NCBI RefSeq assembly: GCF_904846715.1
Contig: NZ_CAJHBU010000023.1
Coordinates: 1 to 56,563, forward strand
Direction: 5' to 3'
DNA length: 56,563 nt
Origin: Psychrobacter vallis
GTDB lineage: Bacteria; Pseudomonadota; Gammaproteobacteria; Pseudomonadales; Moraxellaceae
The translations under genes were made by a program, and so were the position numbers. The notes under the pieces were generated by a model. That model saw nothing but the letters and a program-made list of their open reading frames with translations. It had not been told where the DNA came from and ran no database searches. How positions within the stretch are numbered: the stretch's first letter is position 1; each line of letters begins with the position of its first letter. Of this stretch, positions 47,446 to 56,563 are shown one piece after another.

Positions 47446-48132
47446 CTAATGCTTAGGGACATGAAGCTTATAACCCACACCAATTTCAGTTAAGAAATAG
47501 TTTGGTCTAGAGGGATTGTCTTCTAGTTTTTGTCTCAAGTTTGACATAAATATGCGCACATAGTGCTCTTGATGATTGTGACCTTTACCCCATACCTCGG
47601 TCAATAGTTGCTGATGAGTCATAACTTTTTCGGCATGTTTAATCAGTACGGTCAGGAGCCGATATTCGATAGGTGTCAGATGGATATCTTCGCCATTTTT
47701 TCTGACTTGCCTTTGGGCCAAATCAATGCTGACATTGCCAAGCACCAACTCAACTGGCGTCTCATATCCTACTTGCCAGCGGCGCATATGAGCGTTCACT
47801 CTGGCGATCAGCTCGCCCATACTAAAGGGTTTTACCAAATAATCATCTGCGCCTAAATTCAATGCTTTAATTTTATCTTGTTCATCACTACGCGCGGACA
47901 ATATCAAAATGGGAAGCGAAGACCAAGTTCTTATGTCTGAGATGACATCACAACCATCCGCATCAGGTAAGCCTAGGTCTAATATTAGCAAGTCTGGACG
48001 ACGAGAAGCGGCTTCAATCAGCCCTCTTTTTGAGGTATCGGCTGCATAGACTTGATAGCCTTCTTGCTCCATAGCAGATTTTATAAAGCGGGTGATATGG
48101 GCTTCGTCTTCGATAATTAGAATGGTCTTCAT
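47446..48132 (-). CDS. kdpE: Response regulator KdpE
   Basis: This 228-residue OmpR-family regulator shows IIEDEAHI at the N-terminus, the phospho-Asp in LLILDLGLPDADG (near residue 52), LVKPF (near 101) and a winged-helix DNA-binding domain ending in GVGYKL. It activates kdpFABC when KdpD senses low potassium or osmotic stress. It lies 81 bp after the kdpD stop, last in the order F-A-B-C-D-E. A T-rich repeat downstream can act as terminator. Confidence 0.94.
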   Translation of the reverse strand: MKTILIIEDEAHITRFIKSAMEQEGYQVYAADTSKRGLIEAASRRPDLLILDLGLPDADGCDVISDIRTWSSLPILILSARSDEQDKIKALNLGADDYLVKPFSMGELIARVNAHMRRWQVGYETPVELVLGNVSIDLAQRQVRKNGEDIHLTPIEYRLLTVLIKHAEKVMTHQQLLTEVWGKGHNHQEHYVRIFMSNLRQKLEDNPSRPNYFLTEIGVGYKLHVPKH

Positions 48133-48213
48133 AGATATGGTATCTACTAATTACGAAACATTGGCACAGTAAGCAAGGTTCCAAAGTTTCTAAAAGTGTT
48201 GAATAGCGTTGGT

Positions 48214-50991
48214 TTATAGTTTTTCTGAGCTTGTAGCTATTTCTGAGGTTCTCGATATAAATTTGTCAGTAAACATGTCTTTTTCTGTTAGAGGCTCCCA
48301 CGGTAGTACTATAACAAATTGTGCACCATGCGGCTGTACATTGTTCGCACTGAGCGTACCACCCAAATGTTTGACCAAGTCTCGGCTTAATGCCAACCCC
48401 AGACCCAATCCTGTCGTACTACTTTCAGTCTCACCGCGTGTAAAACGTTCAAATATTTGCTCTTCCATACCTATGGGCAAGCCTTTGCCACTGTCGGTTA
48501 CTGTTATTTGATAGCATGGCGATTTTTGATTGCGTTGAAAATTTTGTTGTTTATCAAGGGTTGCTTGAATATCGATAGTAGCGTTGTCTGGAGTATAATT
48601 AATCGCGTTGGTCAATAGGTTGTTTAGGATGCGCGATAAGATGAGCTCATCAGTATAGATAAAGTCTACCTCATGAGGAATGTCTATCTTAATCTGTCGA
48701 TTCTGTAGATAAGGTTCAAGCTGACGTATGTTGCTGCCAATGATTTCCTCCAAACTTACCCACTGCTTGTTTAGTTTCATACCGCCAGACTGTAGCGCTA
48801 CATAATCTAAAATATTGATGACTAGCCGTTGAATGACATTGGCTTGCTGTTCGATATCAACTGCCAATTGCTTTTGTTCGTCGATTTTTAAGTTTTGTGT
48901 CGCAAGGGACGTAGCCAGCCCTGACAGTACGGTAATGGGTGTACGAATATCATGAGATAATGCCGATAGTAATGAGCCACGCAGACGCTCTGATTCCACT
49001 CTAATAAGGGCATTTTGAGCGACTTTTGCGTAATGGACGCGCTCCAAAGCTAAGGTGATTTGAGCAATGGCAACATCGAGCGTTCGTTGCTGTTCAGGTT
49101 GATTAAAGTTGTTACTGTCTGTGGGTCTCAATGCTAATACGGCAAGGACGTGATTGGAGGTAGCAAGCGCCCGATAGTGCATGGCGTTAGCAGGTAAGGT
49201 GTGAGTTGCTAATCCCGCGCTTTCGTTGTGATTAAATACCCAGTGCGTCACATTCCAATTAAAATCTGATGGGACACTTGGCTCTGAGACGATGATCAGT
49301 TTGCCGTCGGCATTGGGCATGGCTATAACGGCTTTGCTAGCGATATGCTTGGTCAACCAAACAATAGATTGACTGATGATCTCGTCATTTTTACGGGCGG
49401 CACTTAAGTTTTGAGCCAAATGGCTCATAGAGATCGCTTGTTGTTCACGTTTGCGCGCACTCTGAGCCTGAAAGCGTAGTCCTACTGCTAAATTATTAAT
49501 GATTAATGAGACAACGAGCATGACGGCAAAAGTGACGAGATACTGTACATCGCTCACACTAAAAGACAGCTTGGGCTCTACAAAAAACAAATCGAAACTG
49601 GTAACGCTCAAAAGCGCGGCAAAGATACCGGGCGCTCGTCCGAAGCGAACTGAAATGAAAACAATAACCAACAAATACAGCATCACCACATTCGCCAAAT
49701 CAAACCAGCGAGTCAGCGCTACTAGGCTGACAGTGACGAGGGTACAACCCAATACGGCCATCAAATAACCAGTACGGTTGTCGGTCGAGGACAAATCAGA
49801 AATATTCCAAAAGGGTATTTGGCGCTCGCTAGCCAGCTTTTTTTTCTTTTTAGTTTGGTTGACCAGTATCAAGTCTAAATTCAAATCTTGCGCTGAAATT
49901 TGTTTGACCAATGACGCATTGTAATAAGATTTGCCTTGGTTCTGTCCGATAATAATACGTCCAATATTGAATTGATGAGCATAACTGACTAAGCCTTCAG
50001 CAACCGTAATGGCGCTGATTATTTCTGTTTTTGCGCCCAGCTCATCCGCTAAGCGTAAGGCTTCTAACACGTTTTGCTTGTTTTGAGACAGTTTATAAGG
50101 ACTTCGCGGTGTCTCTACGTAAATCACATACCACTGAGAGTGCAAACTGCTAGCGAGTCTTGCGGCATGACGAATAAGACGCTCGCTATGTTCTCGCGTG
50201 CTTATGCCCACCAATAGCTGATCTGTCGTATTCCAAATGGAGGAAATACGAGATTGGTTGCGATAGTCTCGCATATCCGCATCGACCAAATCAGCCGTTC
50301 GGCGCAAGGCCAGCTCTCGTAGGGCAATCAGGTTGCCTTTTCTAAAAAAGTTTTTTATAGCGTGCTTTGCTTGACTGGGAATATATACCTTGCCATCGTG
50401 AAGCCTAGCCAGCAGCTCGTCGGCGGGCAAGTCGACTAAAACCACTTCATTTGCCTGATCAAAGAACCAGTCAGGGATGGTTTCTTGAACAACGACGCCT
50501 GTGATTTGATTGACCACATCATTTAGGCTTTCTAAATGCTGGACATTGACAGTGGTATAAACGCTTATACCTGCCTTCAATAGCTCATTAACATCATGCC
50601 AACGTTTTGGGTGCCGAGACCCAGGGATATTGCTGTGAGCCAGCTCATCTACCAGTAAGATATCTGGACAACGCGCTAAAGCACCATCAATATCGAACTC
50701 TGCTAATATTTGCTCTCGATACTCAAATTGACGTAAGGGCAGTATTGGTAATCCCTCTAGCAATGCCGCTGTCTCACTGCGACCATGCGTCTCTACTATG
50801 CCGACTAAGACACCCAGTCCATGAGCTTGATCTCTTTGAGCAGCGGAAAGCATGTCATAGGTCTTTCCAACGCCTGCTGAAGATCCAAAGAAGATTTTTA
50901 GTTTGCCTCTATTGAGGGTGTCTTCTTGCTGCTTTATTTGCTGTAATAAATCTTCTGGATTTGGTCGCTGATCATTCATATTCATGCTCAC
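48214..50991 (-). CDS. kdpD: Potassium sensor histidine kinase KdpD
   Basis: This 925-residue kinase has the N-terminal KdpD domain with Walker A-like GSSAGVGKTYDML (near residue 36) and LVDELAHSN (Walker B, near 118). A universal stress protein domain (~255-375), four closely spaced transmembrane helices (~400-500), a GAF-like region, HisKA with SALSHDIRTPITVL (near 680) and HATPase_c with LLTNAINYTP and GLGLGLALSRD follow. It senses potassium limitation and phosphorylates KdpE. GTG 50991, ATG 50985 and ATG 50979 are alternative starts. It begins 20 bp after the kdpC stop. Confidence 0.95.
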   Translation of the reverse strand: MSMNMNDQRPNPEDLLQQIKQQEDTLNRGKLKIFFGSSAGVGKTYDMLSAAQRDQAHGLGVLVGIVETHGRSETAALLEGLPILPLRQFEYREQILAEFDIDGALARCPDILLVDELAHSNIPGSRHPKRWHDVNELLKAGISVYTTVNVQHLESLNDVVNQITGVVVQETIPDWFFDQANEVVLVDLPADELLARLHDGKVYIPSQAKHAIKNFFRKGNLIALRELALRRTADLVDADMRDYRNQSRISSIWNTTDQLLVGISTREHSERLIRHAARLASSLHSQWYVIYVETPRSPYKLSQNKQNVLEALRLADELGAKTEIISAITVAEGLVSYAHQFNIGRIIIGQNQGKSYYNASLVKQISAQDLNLDLILVNQTKKKKKLASERQIPFWNISDLSSTDNRTGYLMAVLGCTLVTVSLVALTRWFDLANVVMLYLLVIVFISVRFGRAPGIFAALLSVTSFDLFFVEPKLSFSVSDVQYLVTFAVMLVVSLIINNLAVGLRFQAQSARKREQQAISMSHLAQNLSAARKNDEIISQSIVWLTKHIASKAVIAMPNADGKLIIVSEPSVPSDFNWNVTHWVFNHNESAGLATHTLPANAMHYRALATSNHVLAVLALRPTDSNNFNQPEQQRTLDVAIAQITLALERVHYAKVAQNALIRVESERLRGSLLSALSHDIRTPITVLSGLATSLATQNLKIDEQKQLAVDIEQQANVIQRLVINILDYVALQSGGMKLNKQWVSLEEIIGSNIRQLEPYLQNRQIKIDIPHEVDFIYTDELILSRILNNLLTNAINYTPDNATIDIQATLDKQQNFQRNQKSPCYQITVTDSGKGLPIGMEEQIFERFTRGETESSTTGLGLGLALSRDLVKHLGGTLSANNVQPHGAQFVIVLPWEPLTEKDMFTDKFISRTSEIATSSEKL

Positions 50992-51011
50992 TGCTTATGT
51001 CACTGTTTAAA

Positions 51012-51701
51012 CTATTTAATGCCAGACATCCTATCTAACGCTAAGTTTACAGCCAATACGTTCACTCGCGGCTCACCGAACCAACCAAACTGGCGACCTT
51101 CAGTATTATCATCGACCACTTTTTGTACTTGTTCGCTATTGATTCCTCGTATACGAGCCACTCTATTGACTTGCCACTGGGCTGCTGCTGGTGAGATATG
51201 AGGATCCAAACCACTGCCTGACATGGTGACCAAATCAAGAGGGATAGGGGCTGTATTCTGTGGATCAGCCGCTTTAAGTCTTTGGATTTGCGCCTCTACA
51301 TTGTTTGCCAACTCAGGGTTCAACGGCCCTAAATTACTGCCCGATGATTGGGCCGCGTCATAGCCATCTCCAGCAGCTGATGGGCGAGTCCATAGATATT
51401 CTGGCTGATCAAAGCGTTGACCGATTAGCGTCGAACCAATCAAGTTGCCATCCTGTTCTATCAAGCTACCATTGGCTTTATTAGGCATTGTTACTTGGGC
51501 GACTCCAGTCATCAATAAGGGATAGCATAAACCTAAAATGATAGCCAACGCTATAAATAATGACAAAGCGGGTTTGAGCATAGGCATACGTGTGGCCGTA
51601 TGATCAAATTCAGAAATCCCTTTGTTATTAGCTTGTGAGTGTTTTGGATCAACAGAAGGCGTAGGTTGCATAGAGTTGTTAGATTGCATAGTCATTATCA
51701 T
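51012..51701 (-). CDS. kdpC: Potassium-transporting ATPase subunit KdpC
   Basis: This 229-residue subunit of the KdpFABC pump has one membrane helix (residues ~45-68, with LSLFIALAIILGLCYPLL) and a periplasmic domain. Family segments are GSTLIGQRFDQPEYLWTRPSAAG near 88, SSGSNLGPLNPEL near 118, and LDPHISPAAAQWQVNRVAR near 164. It is about 35 residues longer than typical KdpC because of a hydrophilic N-terminal extension before the helix; starting at ATG 51689 would remove only four residues. It starts 12 bp after the kdpB stop. Confidence 0.93.
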   Translation of the reverse strand: MIMTMQSNNSMQPTPSVDPKHSQANNKGISEFDHTATRMPMLKPALSLFIALAIILGLCYPLLMTGVAQVTMPNKANGSLIEQDGNLIGSTLIGQRFDQPEYLWTRPSAAGDGYDAAQSSGSNLGPLNPELANNVEAQIQRLKAADPQNTAPIPLDLVTMSGSGLDPHISPAAAQWQVNRVARIRGINSEQVQKVVDDNTEGRQFGWFGEPRVNVLAVNLALDRMSGIK

Positions 51702-51712
51702 CCATATCGTTG

Positions 51713-53851
51713 TTATACCAAGTGCAATGCATTAATGAGCAGATCAATAAGTTTGATGCCGACAAAGGGTAAAATCAGTCCACCCAAGCCATATATCATC
51801 AAGTTGCGACGTAATAAATTAATGGCAGAATCAGGTCTATAAGTGACACCGCGTAGTGCTAAAGGAATAAGAAATACAATAATCAAAGCATTAAAAATGA
51901 TGGCTGATAAAATGGCACTTTTTGGGCTGCCCAGTTGCATGATATCGAGCACACCAAGGGCAGGATACGTACTGGCAAATGCGGCTGGAATAATCGCAAA
52001 GTATTTGGCAATATCATTTGCAAGGCTAAACGTCGTCAGTGCGCCTCGAGTCATCAGCATCTGCTTACCGGTTTGTACCACTTCGATCAGCTTGGTCGGA
52101 TTTGAATCCAAATCGACCATATTAGCGGCTTCTTTGGCGGCTTGAGTACCACTATTCATAGCGACAGCAACATCGGCTTGTGCCAAGGCAGGTGCGTCAT
52201 TGGTACCGTCTCCGGTCATGGCCACTAGCTTGCCTTGACGTTGGTAACTGCGTATTCTTTCTAGCTTTTGTTCAGGCGTGGCTTCTGCCATAAAGTCATC
52301 CACACCTGCTTCAGCAGCAATAGCTGCAGCAGTTAGAGGGTTGTCACCAGTAATCATGACCGTGGTAATGCCAATCTTACGCAGTTCAGAAAATCGCTCT
52401 TTTATGCCTGATTTGACCACGTCTTTTAGTTCTATGATACCAAGCAACTGCGCACTATCAGCAACAAGCAGCGGCGTACTACCACGGCGAGCGACTTCTT
52501 CTACTTGCTGCGCCAGATTATTAGGAAGCGTGCCGCCTTGGGTTTCAACCCATTTTATAATGGCATCAAAAGCCCCTTTACGAATACGACGCTCGTCGAT
52601 ATCTGTCCCACTCATACGTGTCTGCGCGGTAAACTCAATCGTCTCAAACGGACGTGATTTCCACACATTTTCGTCCATATCGAAGCGACTTTGAGCAAGC
52701 TTTACGATACTGCGACCTTCTGGTGTTTCATCCGTTAATGAACTGATGAGCGCCACTTCAGCCAGCTGGCTTTCTGTCACCCCTTGAGCAGGTATGAACA
52801 GCGCCGCTTGTCGATTCCCGTAAGTAATGGTGCCAGTTTTATCAAGTAGCAAAACATCGACATCACCTGCCGCTTCTACTGCACGCCCAGAGGTAGCAAT
52901 GACATTGGCTTGCATCATACGGCTCATACCCGCAACGCCAATGGCTGATAATAGGCCACCGATGGTTGTCGGTATCAAACATACCAATAGTGCCACCAAC
53001 ACTACGATAGATATTGGCTCACCATTGCCTGAAGACAGCACAGCAAATTGTGAAAAAGGCAATAAGGTGACACATACCATCAAAAATATTAGGGTCAGTG
53101 CCACTAATAAAATGGTCAACGCTATCTCGTTTGGTGTTTTAGTACGTTTTGCGCCTTCTACCAAGGCAATCATGCGATCCAAAAACCCTTGCCCTGGAGC
53201 TTGAGTGATACGAATCATCAACCAGTCGGACAACACTTTGGTACCGCCAGTCACCGCATTAAAATCGCCACCGCTTTCGCGAATGACGGGTGCCGATTCA
53301 CCTGTAATCGCTGACTCATCAACGGAGGCCAGACCTTCTATTACTTCACCATCAGCAGGAATTATTTCGCCTGCATTGACTAGAACAATGTCATCTTGGT
53401 TAAGGTCAGTTGCCTGAATCATAGTAGGGTCTGACTGTCTATCAGCGCTAGTAAGTCTGCGAGCTTGAACGTCTTGGCGGGCTTGTTTTAGACTTGCAGC
53501 TTGGGCTTTGCTGCGACCTTCCGCCAAGGCTTCAGCAAAGTTTGCAAATAAAAGCGTAAACCACAACCAAAATGTAATCGCTAAGGTAAAACCAACGCCC
53601 GCTTGTGACTGAACCAACATAGTGATGGCCAAAATACTGGTAAGCAGTGCGCCGACATAAACGACGAACATCACTGGATTGCGCCATTGAACTCTCGGAT
53701 CAAGCTTGAACAAGGCATCTTTTAAAGCAGGTTTAATCAAGGCAGGATCAAAAATTCCTTGAGTGGGTTTTTTAGGGGTGCCTGCATTATCAGGGTCTTG
53801 CTGTGGTTGTAAGCTTGTAGCCTGCATATTAGGATCTGATATCACGCTCAT
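51713..53851 (-). CDS. kdpB: Potassium-transporting P-type ATPase subunit KdpB
   Basis: This ~712-residue type IA P-ATPase is the energising subunit of the Kdp pump. The phosphorylation motif is [11 protein letters not shown] (near residue 337), the actuator loop is ITGESAPV (near 190), and the hinge [15 protein letters not shown] (near 550) is intact. About seven transmembrane helices are present. An in-frame GTG at 53866 exists, but ATG 53851 has GAGGA 8 nt upstream and is preferred. The N-terminal ~30 residues are hydrophilic and low in conservation. Confidence 0.96.
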   Translation of the reverse strand: MSVISDPNMQATSLQPQQDPDNAGTPKKPTQGIFDPALIKPALKDALFKLDPRVQWRNPVMFVVYVGALLTSILAITMLVQSQAGVGFTLAITFWLWFTLLFANFAEALAEGRSKAQAASLKQARQDVQARRLTSADRQSDPTMIQATDLNQDDIVLVNAGEIIPADGEVIEGLASVDESAITGESAPVIRESGGDFNAVTGGTKVLSDWLMIRITQAPGQGFLDRMIALVEGAKRTKTPNEIALTILLVALTLIFLMVCVTLLPFSQFAVLSSGNGEPISIVVLVALLVCLIPTTIGGLLSAIGVAGMSRMMQANVIATSGRAVEAAGDVDVLLLDKTGTITYGNRQAALFIPAQGVTESQLAEVALISSLTDETPEGRSIVKLAQSRFDMDENVWKSRPFETIEFTAQTRMSGTDIDERRIRKGAFDAIIKWVETQGGTLPNNLAQQVEEVARRGSTPLLVADSAQLLGIIELKDVVKSGIKERFSELRKIGITTVMITGDNPLTAAAIAAEAGVDDFMAEATPEQKLERIRSYQRQGKLVAMTGDGTNDAPALAQADVAVAMNSGTQAAKEAANMVDLDSNPTKLIEVVQTGKQMLMTRGALTTFSLANDIAKYFAIIPAAFASTYPALGVLDIMQLGSPKSAILSAIIFNALIIVFLIPLALRGVTYRPDSAINLLRRNLMIYGLGGLILPFVGIKLIDLLINALHLV

Positions 53852-53958
53852 GTTTGTGTTCCTCACATAATCATAAAATGGGTCGATTCATTGCTAGGGA
53901 TAGAGTTAATCTATAAGTAAGTAGATGACTCGCATGGTGTTAACCAACAATAAAGCGG

Positions 53959-55671
53959 TTAGCCTCCCAACATCCAAATCTGCTCTATGATAGGGCCGAG
54001 CGCTAAAGCAGGTACAAAGGTCAATGCGCCAATCATGAGTACAGTACCGACTAGAAGTCCTACAAACAAAGGTGTCGTGGTGGGTAACGTCCCACTATTA
54101 ACTTCTAGTCTAGGTTTTTTGGCCAACGACCCAGCCAAAGCCAGTACAGGAATAATCACGCCAAAACGTCCAACCAACATAGAGAGGCCAAGCATGAGGT
54201 TATAAAAGATAGAGTTAGCGCCTAAGCCTGCAAAAGCAGAACCATTATTATTGGCAGCTGAGCTAAAGGCGTAGAGCACTTCACTAAAACCATGTGCTCC
54301 AGGATTGAAAATACCAGCTTGACCAGAAGGCGTCATCACACTGATTGCGGTGCCCAGCAATACCATAAGGGGCGCTGCTAATAAGCCAAGCACTACCATT
54401 TTCATCTCAAAAGGTTCAATTTTTTTGCCAAGATATTCAGGTGTACGGCCAATCATGAGACCTGATATAAATACTGCTAATATGGCAAAGAGCAACATGC
54501 CATAAAGACCTGCGCCAACACCGCCAAATACGACCTCACCCAATTGCATCTGTAGCATGGTGCTGAGACCGCCAAGTGGAGTGAATGAATCATGCATCGC
54601 ATTTACCGCGCCACACGACGCCGCAGTAGTAATCGTGGCAAACAACGAAGAGGCTACAATACCGAAACGCACTTCTTTACCTTCCATATTACCGCTCACG
54701 CTCGCATCAGTAAGCCCTTGAACTTGCGCTGCTAACCAAGGATTACCAGCAAGCTCACTACTAACGGTTAAGGAATACATTCCCACGAACAGCACCGTCA
54801 TTGCCCCTAAAATCGCCAAACCTTGTTTTAGATTGCCACTTATCTTGCCAAGACAAAAACAAAGAGCAGTTGGAATCAAAAAAATCGCCAACATCTGGAT
54901 GAAGTTAGAAAAGGGGGTAGGGTTCTCAAATGGGTGAGCGGAGTTGGTATTAAAAAACCCACCACCGTTGGTGCCTAGCATCTTGATGGCTTCTTGTGAA
55001 GCAACAGGACCCAATGCAATCGTTTGGGTGTCGCCTTGTAGCGTTTGTACATCCATATACGTTGATAGCGTTTGTATAACACCTTGACTCATTAGCATCA
55101 CTGCTATAATTACCGCTATTGGCAGTAGGATATAAATATTACAACGCCATAAGTCTATCCAAGCATTGCCCAAGTGAGCGCTTTTTTTGAATACTAAGCC
55201 CCGCATTAACGCAAAAGCCACCACGATACCCGTTGCCGCGGATAAAAAGTTTTGCAAAGACATGCCCATCATTTGCGTAAGGTAGCTCATGCTACTTTCA
55301 CCGCCATAAGCCTGCCAATTGGTATTAGTCATGAAACTAATGGCCGTATTCATGGCCAAATCCCAAGTAATGCCAGTCATGTTTGCAGGGTTTAGAGGTA
55401 AGCGCCCTTGAGACAACTGCAAAATAAATAACGCCACAAATCCAATCACATTAAATAAAACGATGGCTAGCGCATACTGCTTCCAATTCATACCAAAAGC
55501 ACGATTGCCCTTGTTATCTCGTCCAATCATGCCAAATACATTAAAGATGCGTGACTCAAGATGAGAGACAGGCGCTTGCATCCTTTGGAGCATGTAGCCT
55601 GATAAAAAATATCCTAAAACAAACAATATAAGCAGGTATATAACCAGCTGTGATAGTGCATACATTGTCAT
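53959..55671 (-). CDS. kdpA: Potassium-transporting ATPase channel subunit KdpA
   Basis: This 570-residue channel-like subunit has about ten transmembrane helices and four selectivity-filter loops: [11 protein letters not shown] (near residue 112), [20 protein letters not shown] (near 233), CGAVNAM (near 345) and [13 protein letters not shown] (near 470). These form the high-affinity K+ path. Its start overlaps the kdpF stop, and kdpB follows after ~107 bp. The length is standard. Confidence 0.96.
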   Translation of the reverse strand: MTMYALSQLVIYLLILFVLGYFLSGYMLQRMQAPVSHLESRIFNVFGMIGRDNKGNRAFGMNWKQYALAIVLFNVIGFVALFILQLSQGRLPLNPANMTGITWDLAMNTAISFMTNTNWQAYGGESSMSYLTQMMGMSLQNFLSAATGIVVAFALMRGLVFKKSAHLGNAWIDLWRCNIYILLPIAVIIAVMLMSQGVIQTLSTYMDVQTLQGDTQTIALGPVASQEAIKMLGTNGGGFFNTNSAHPFENPTPFSNFIQMLAIFLIPTALCFCLGKISGNLKQGLAILGAMTVLFVGMYSLTVSSELAGNPWLAAQVQGLTDASVSGNMEGKEVRFGIVASSLFATITTAASCGAVNAMHDSFTPLGGLSTMLQMQLGEVVFGGVGAGLYGMLLFAILAVFISGLMIGRTPEYLGKKIEPFEMKMVVLGLLAAPLMVLLGTAISVMTPSGQAGIFNPGAHGFSEVLYAFSSAANNNGSAFAGLGANSIFYNLMLGLSMLVGRFGVIIPVLALAGSLAKKPRLEVNSGTLPTTTPLFVGLLVGTVLMIGALTFVPALALGPIIEQIWMLGG

Positions 55672-55751
55672 CAGAATGCCTCCGGTTTAATCAGTACATA
55701 CAACAAATACATGAATAAACCGAGGGCGAGAAACCCTGCAAAAATTTCCAT
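55671..55751 (-). CDS. kdpF: Small Kdp subunit KdpF
   Basis: This 26-residue single-helix peptide ([19 protein letters not shown]) is encoded immediately upstream of kdpA, and its stop overlaps the kdpA ATG (TGATG). The hydrophobic helix and the final EAF match known KdpF peptides, such as the E. coli one ending NAEAF, which stabilise the KdpABC complex. A GGGAGA site precedes the ATG. Confidence 0.9.
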   Translation of the reverse strand: MEIFAGFLALGLFMYLLYVLIKPEAF

Positions 55752-56071
55752 GACATTCTCCCAAATAATAATGAAGATCTGTGATGAATGATTAATTAGC
55801 AGTGATAATAGGGCACAATGATGCAAGGCTTAGCATGATGCTCGCTGATCTTTGACGAGTCGCTTTCGCTTGGTTTTATATATGTCTATATCGCTTACCA
55901 GATGTTCATTCACTGATCGTTTATTGATTGAGACAGTATGCCAAGAGGGGTATAAAGGTGTTGTCAAGATCACGAGGTGGGATATAAAGAAAGTATAAAG
56001 ACGAGGGTGAGATTAGGGGTTTTAAATGTTTGATGGATATGGCTACTATTTGACAAGCCTGATATAAATCT
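55752..56071. other. Upstream region of the kdp operon
   Basis: This 320-bp stretch should contain the KdpE-dependent promoter of kdpFABCDE. A KdpE site could not be assigned by eye, and no ORF or RNA gene was supported. Confidence 0.5.
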
Positions 56072-56112
56072 ACAGACACAAAAAAACCTCAAACAATCTA
56101 ATGTTTGAGGCG
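56072..56112 (-). terminator. Terminator downstream of the tRNA-Asp fragment
   Basis: Arms CCTCAAAC/GTTTGAGG around an 8-nt loop, with seven T residues on the minus strand. It lies ~50 nt after the CCA end of the tRNA fragment. The first 36 bp are repeated at 47321-47356. Confidence 0.75.
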
Positions 56113-56162
56113 AAACTTGCTTAAACTCAAAGGTCTAAATTCGTTCTAACTTTTTACTAAAT

Positions 56163-56208
56163 ATGGCGCAGCGGACGGGACTCGAACCCGCGACGTGACA
56201 GGCTAGAC
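56163..56208 (-). pseudogene. 3' fragment of a tRNA-Asp-like gene
   Basis: Read on the minus strand, GCCTGTCACG is followed by TCGCGGGTTCGAGTCCCG and a 3' acceptor strand with encoded CCA. This resembles the 3' part of tRNA-Asp, with anticodon-loop TGTCAC (GUC anticodon), T-arm and acceptor end. Relative to a normal tRNA-Asp about seven nucleotides of the anticodon stem and variable loop appear deleted, and no D-arm or 5' acceptor strand is found upstream. It is a likely attachment-site remnant or tRNA pseudogene. Confidence 0.6.
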
Positions 56209-56352
56209 CCACCATATTTCATTAAATTACTTTAATCTATGTCAACCTGTAAAGACTTATGTAGTAAGGGCTATAGAGATTATTTTGTTAAGACGTTTAG
56301 CATAATTTAATACAGTTTACGCTAATCAATACCCTTATTTTGGTCACCTGAT

Positions 56353-56404
56353 AAGTATAAATACTATACTTATTTCAAGATAAATAAGTATAGTATTTAT
56401 ACTT
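56353..56404. repeat. 23-bp perfect inverted repeat
   Basis: Two perfect 23-nt arms (56353-56375 and 56382-56404) are separated by CAAGAT. Each arm contains a smaller palindrome, AAGTATA-5nt-TATACTT, so it is also a pair of identical operator-like sites. It could be a regulator-binding site or a very stable hairpin. Confidence 0.75.
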
Positions 56405-56503
56405 TATGAAATCGATATTTTAATGATTTTCCTTTTACGCTAACCAGTAGAGAGGTTATTCATTTATGAGAAATTATAGATCTAGCATTGCTTGGCGGCG
56501 AGA

Positions 56504-56563
56504 CTAAGTGCTTTTGTCGCACTGAGCACTGATACCATCCGCTTCTTTCTCTAACATATCAGC
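56504..56563 (-). CDS. C-terminal end of an unidentified gene (partial)
   Basis: On the minus strand the frame is open from the right window edge for 19 codons to a TAG: ADMLEKEADGISAQCDKST. The family is not recognisable from so little. It may belong to the putative element beyond the tRNA fragment. Confidence 0.3.
   Translation of the reverse strand, partial: ADMLEKEADGISAQCDKST

Noticed and set aside
56465..56506. 13-codon plus-strand ORF near the right edge
   Set aside because: It is too short, lacks a well-spaced ribosome binding site and resembles nothing known.

Overview
The window looks like a chromosomal segment of a Psychrobacter-type gammaproteobacterium (family Moraxellaceae). 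The protein families, the gene order (hisZ-purA, ndk-rlmN-pilW-rodZ-ispG-hisS-yfgM-bamB-der, surE-nlpD-mltB without rpoS), the moderate-to-low GC and the AT-rich intergenic regions all point that way. This is inferred from reading, not from a search.

Layout. (1) 1-6273, + strand: the end of a capsule or surface-polysaccharide locus. It holds a 5'-truncated Wzy-like polymerase, a GT4 glycosyltransferase, a PglC-type initiating sugar-phosphate transferase, a PglD acetyltransferase, a DegT/PglE aminotransferase and the outer-membrane protein Wzi. Together the Pgl-type genes suggest an N,N'-diacetylbacillosamine-type first sugar. (2) 6502-10019: folD, psiE, and on the minus strand corA and a DUF2237 gene. 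(3) 10531-24833: a long housekeeping run, hisZ, purA, ndk, rlmN, pilW, rodZ-like, ispG, hisS, yfgM, bamB and der. (4) 25027-32847: an orphan sensor kinase with a degenerate receiver-like tail, dacC, a small secreted protein, surE, a non-catalytic nlpD and an MltB-type lytic transglycosylase. (5) 33169-40462: molybdenum cofactor and molybdate genes moeA, moaA, moaB, mobA, moaC, moaD, moaE, modA and modB. modC is absent, and the cluster is interrupted by repeats. (6) 40514-45872, minus strand: eptA, an OmpR-type regulator, its kinase, dgkA and a PAP2 phosphatase. Two PmrA-type boxes with identical promoter geometry lie upstream of eptA and of dgkA, so this reads as one lipid A modification and lipid-recycling regulon. 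(7) 46147-47148: a zinc alcohol dehydrogenase. (8) 47446-55751, minus strand: a complete kdpFABCDE potassium-uptake locus, including the 26-residue KdpF. (9) 55752-56563: a terminator, the 3' part of a tRNA-Asp-like gene with no 5' half, a 23-bp perfect inverted repeat and the end of an unidentified gene. This looks like the edge of an integrated element.

Four kinds of non-coding repeat are scattered between genes: a ~75-bp palindromic family (five copies), a ~173-bp MITE with GGGCGTGTC ends and TA flanks (two clear copies plus scars), a ~108-bp imperfect palindrome after purA, and a 36-bp terminator-like direct repeat on both sides of kdp. No CRISPR array, prophage, rRNA or complete transposase was seen. 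The most notable observations are the paired PmrA-type promoters, the modC-less molybdate locus with a MITE-end scar, and the tRNA-Asp fragment at the right edge.
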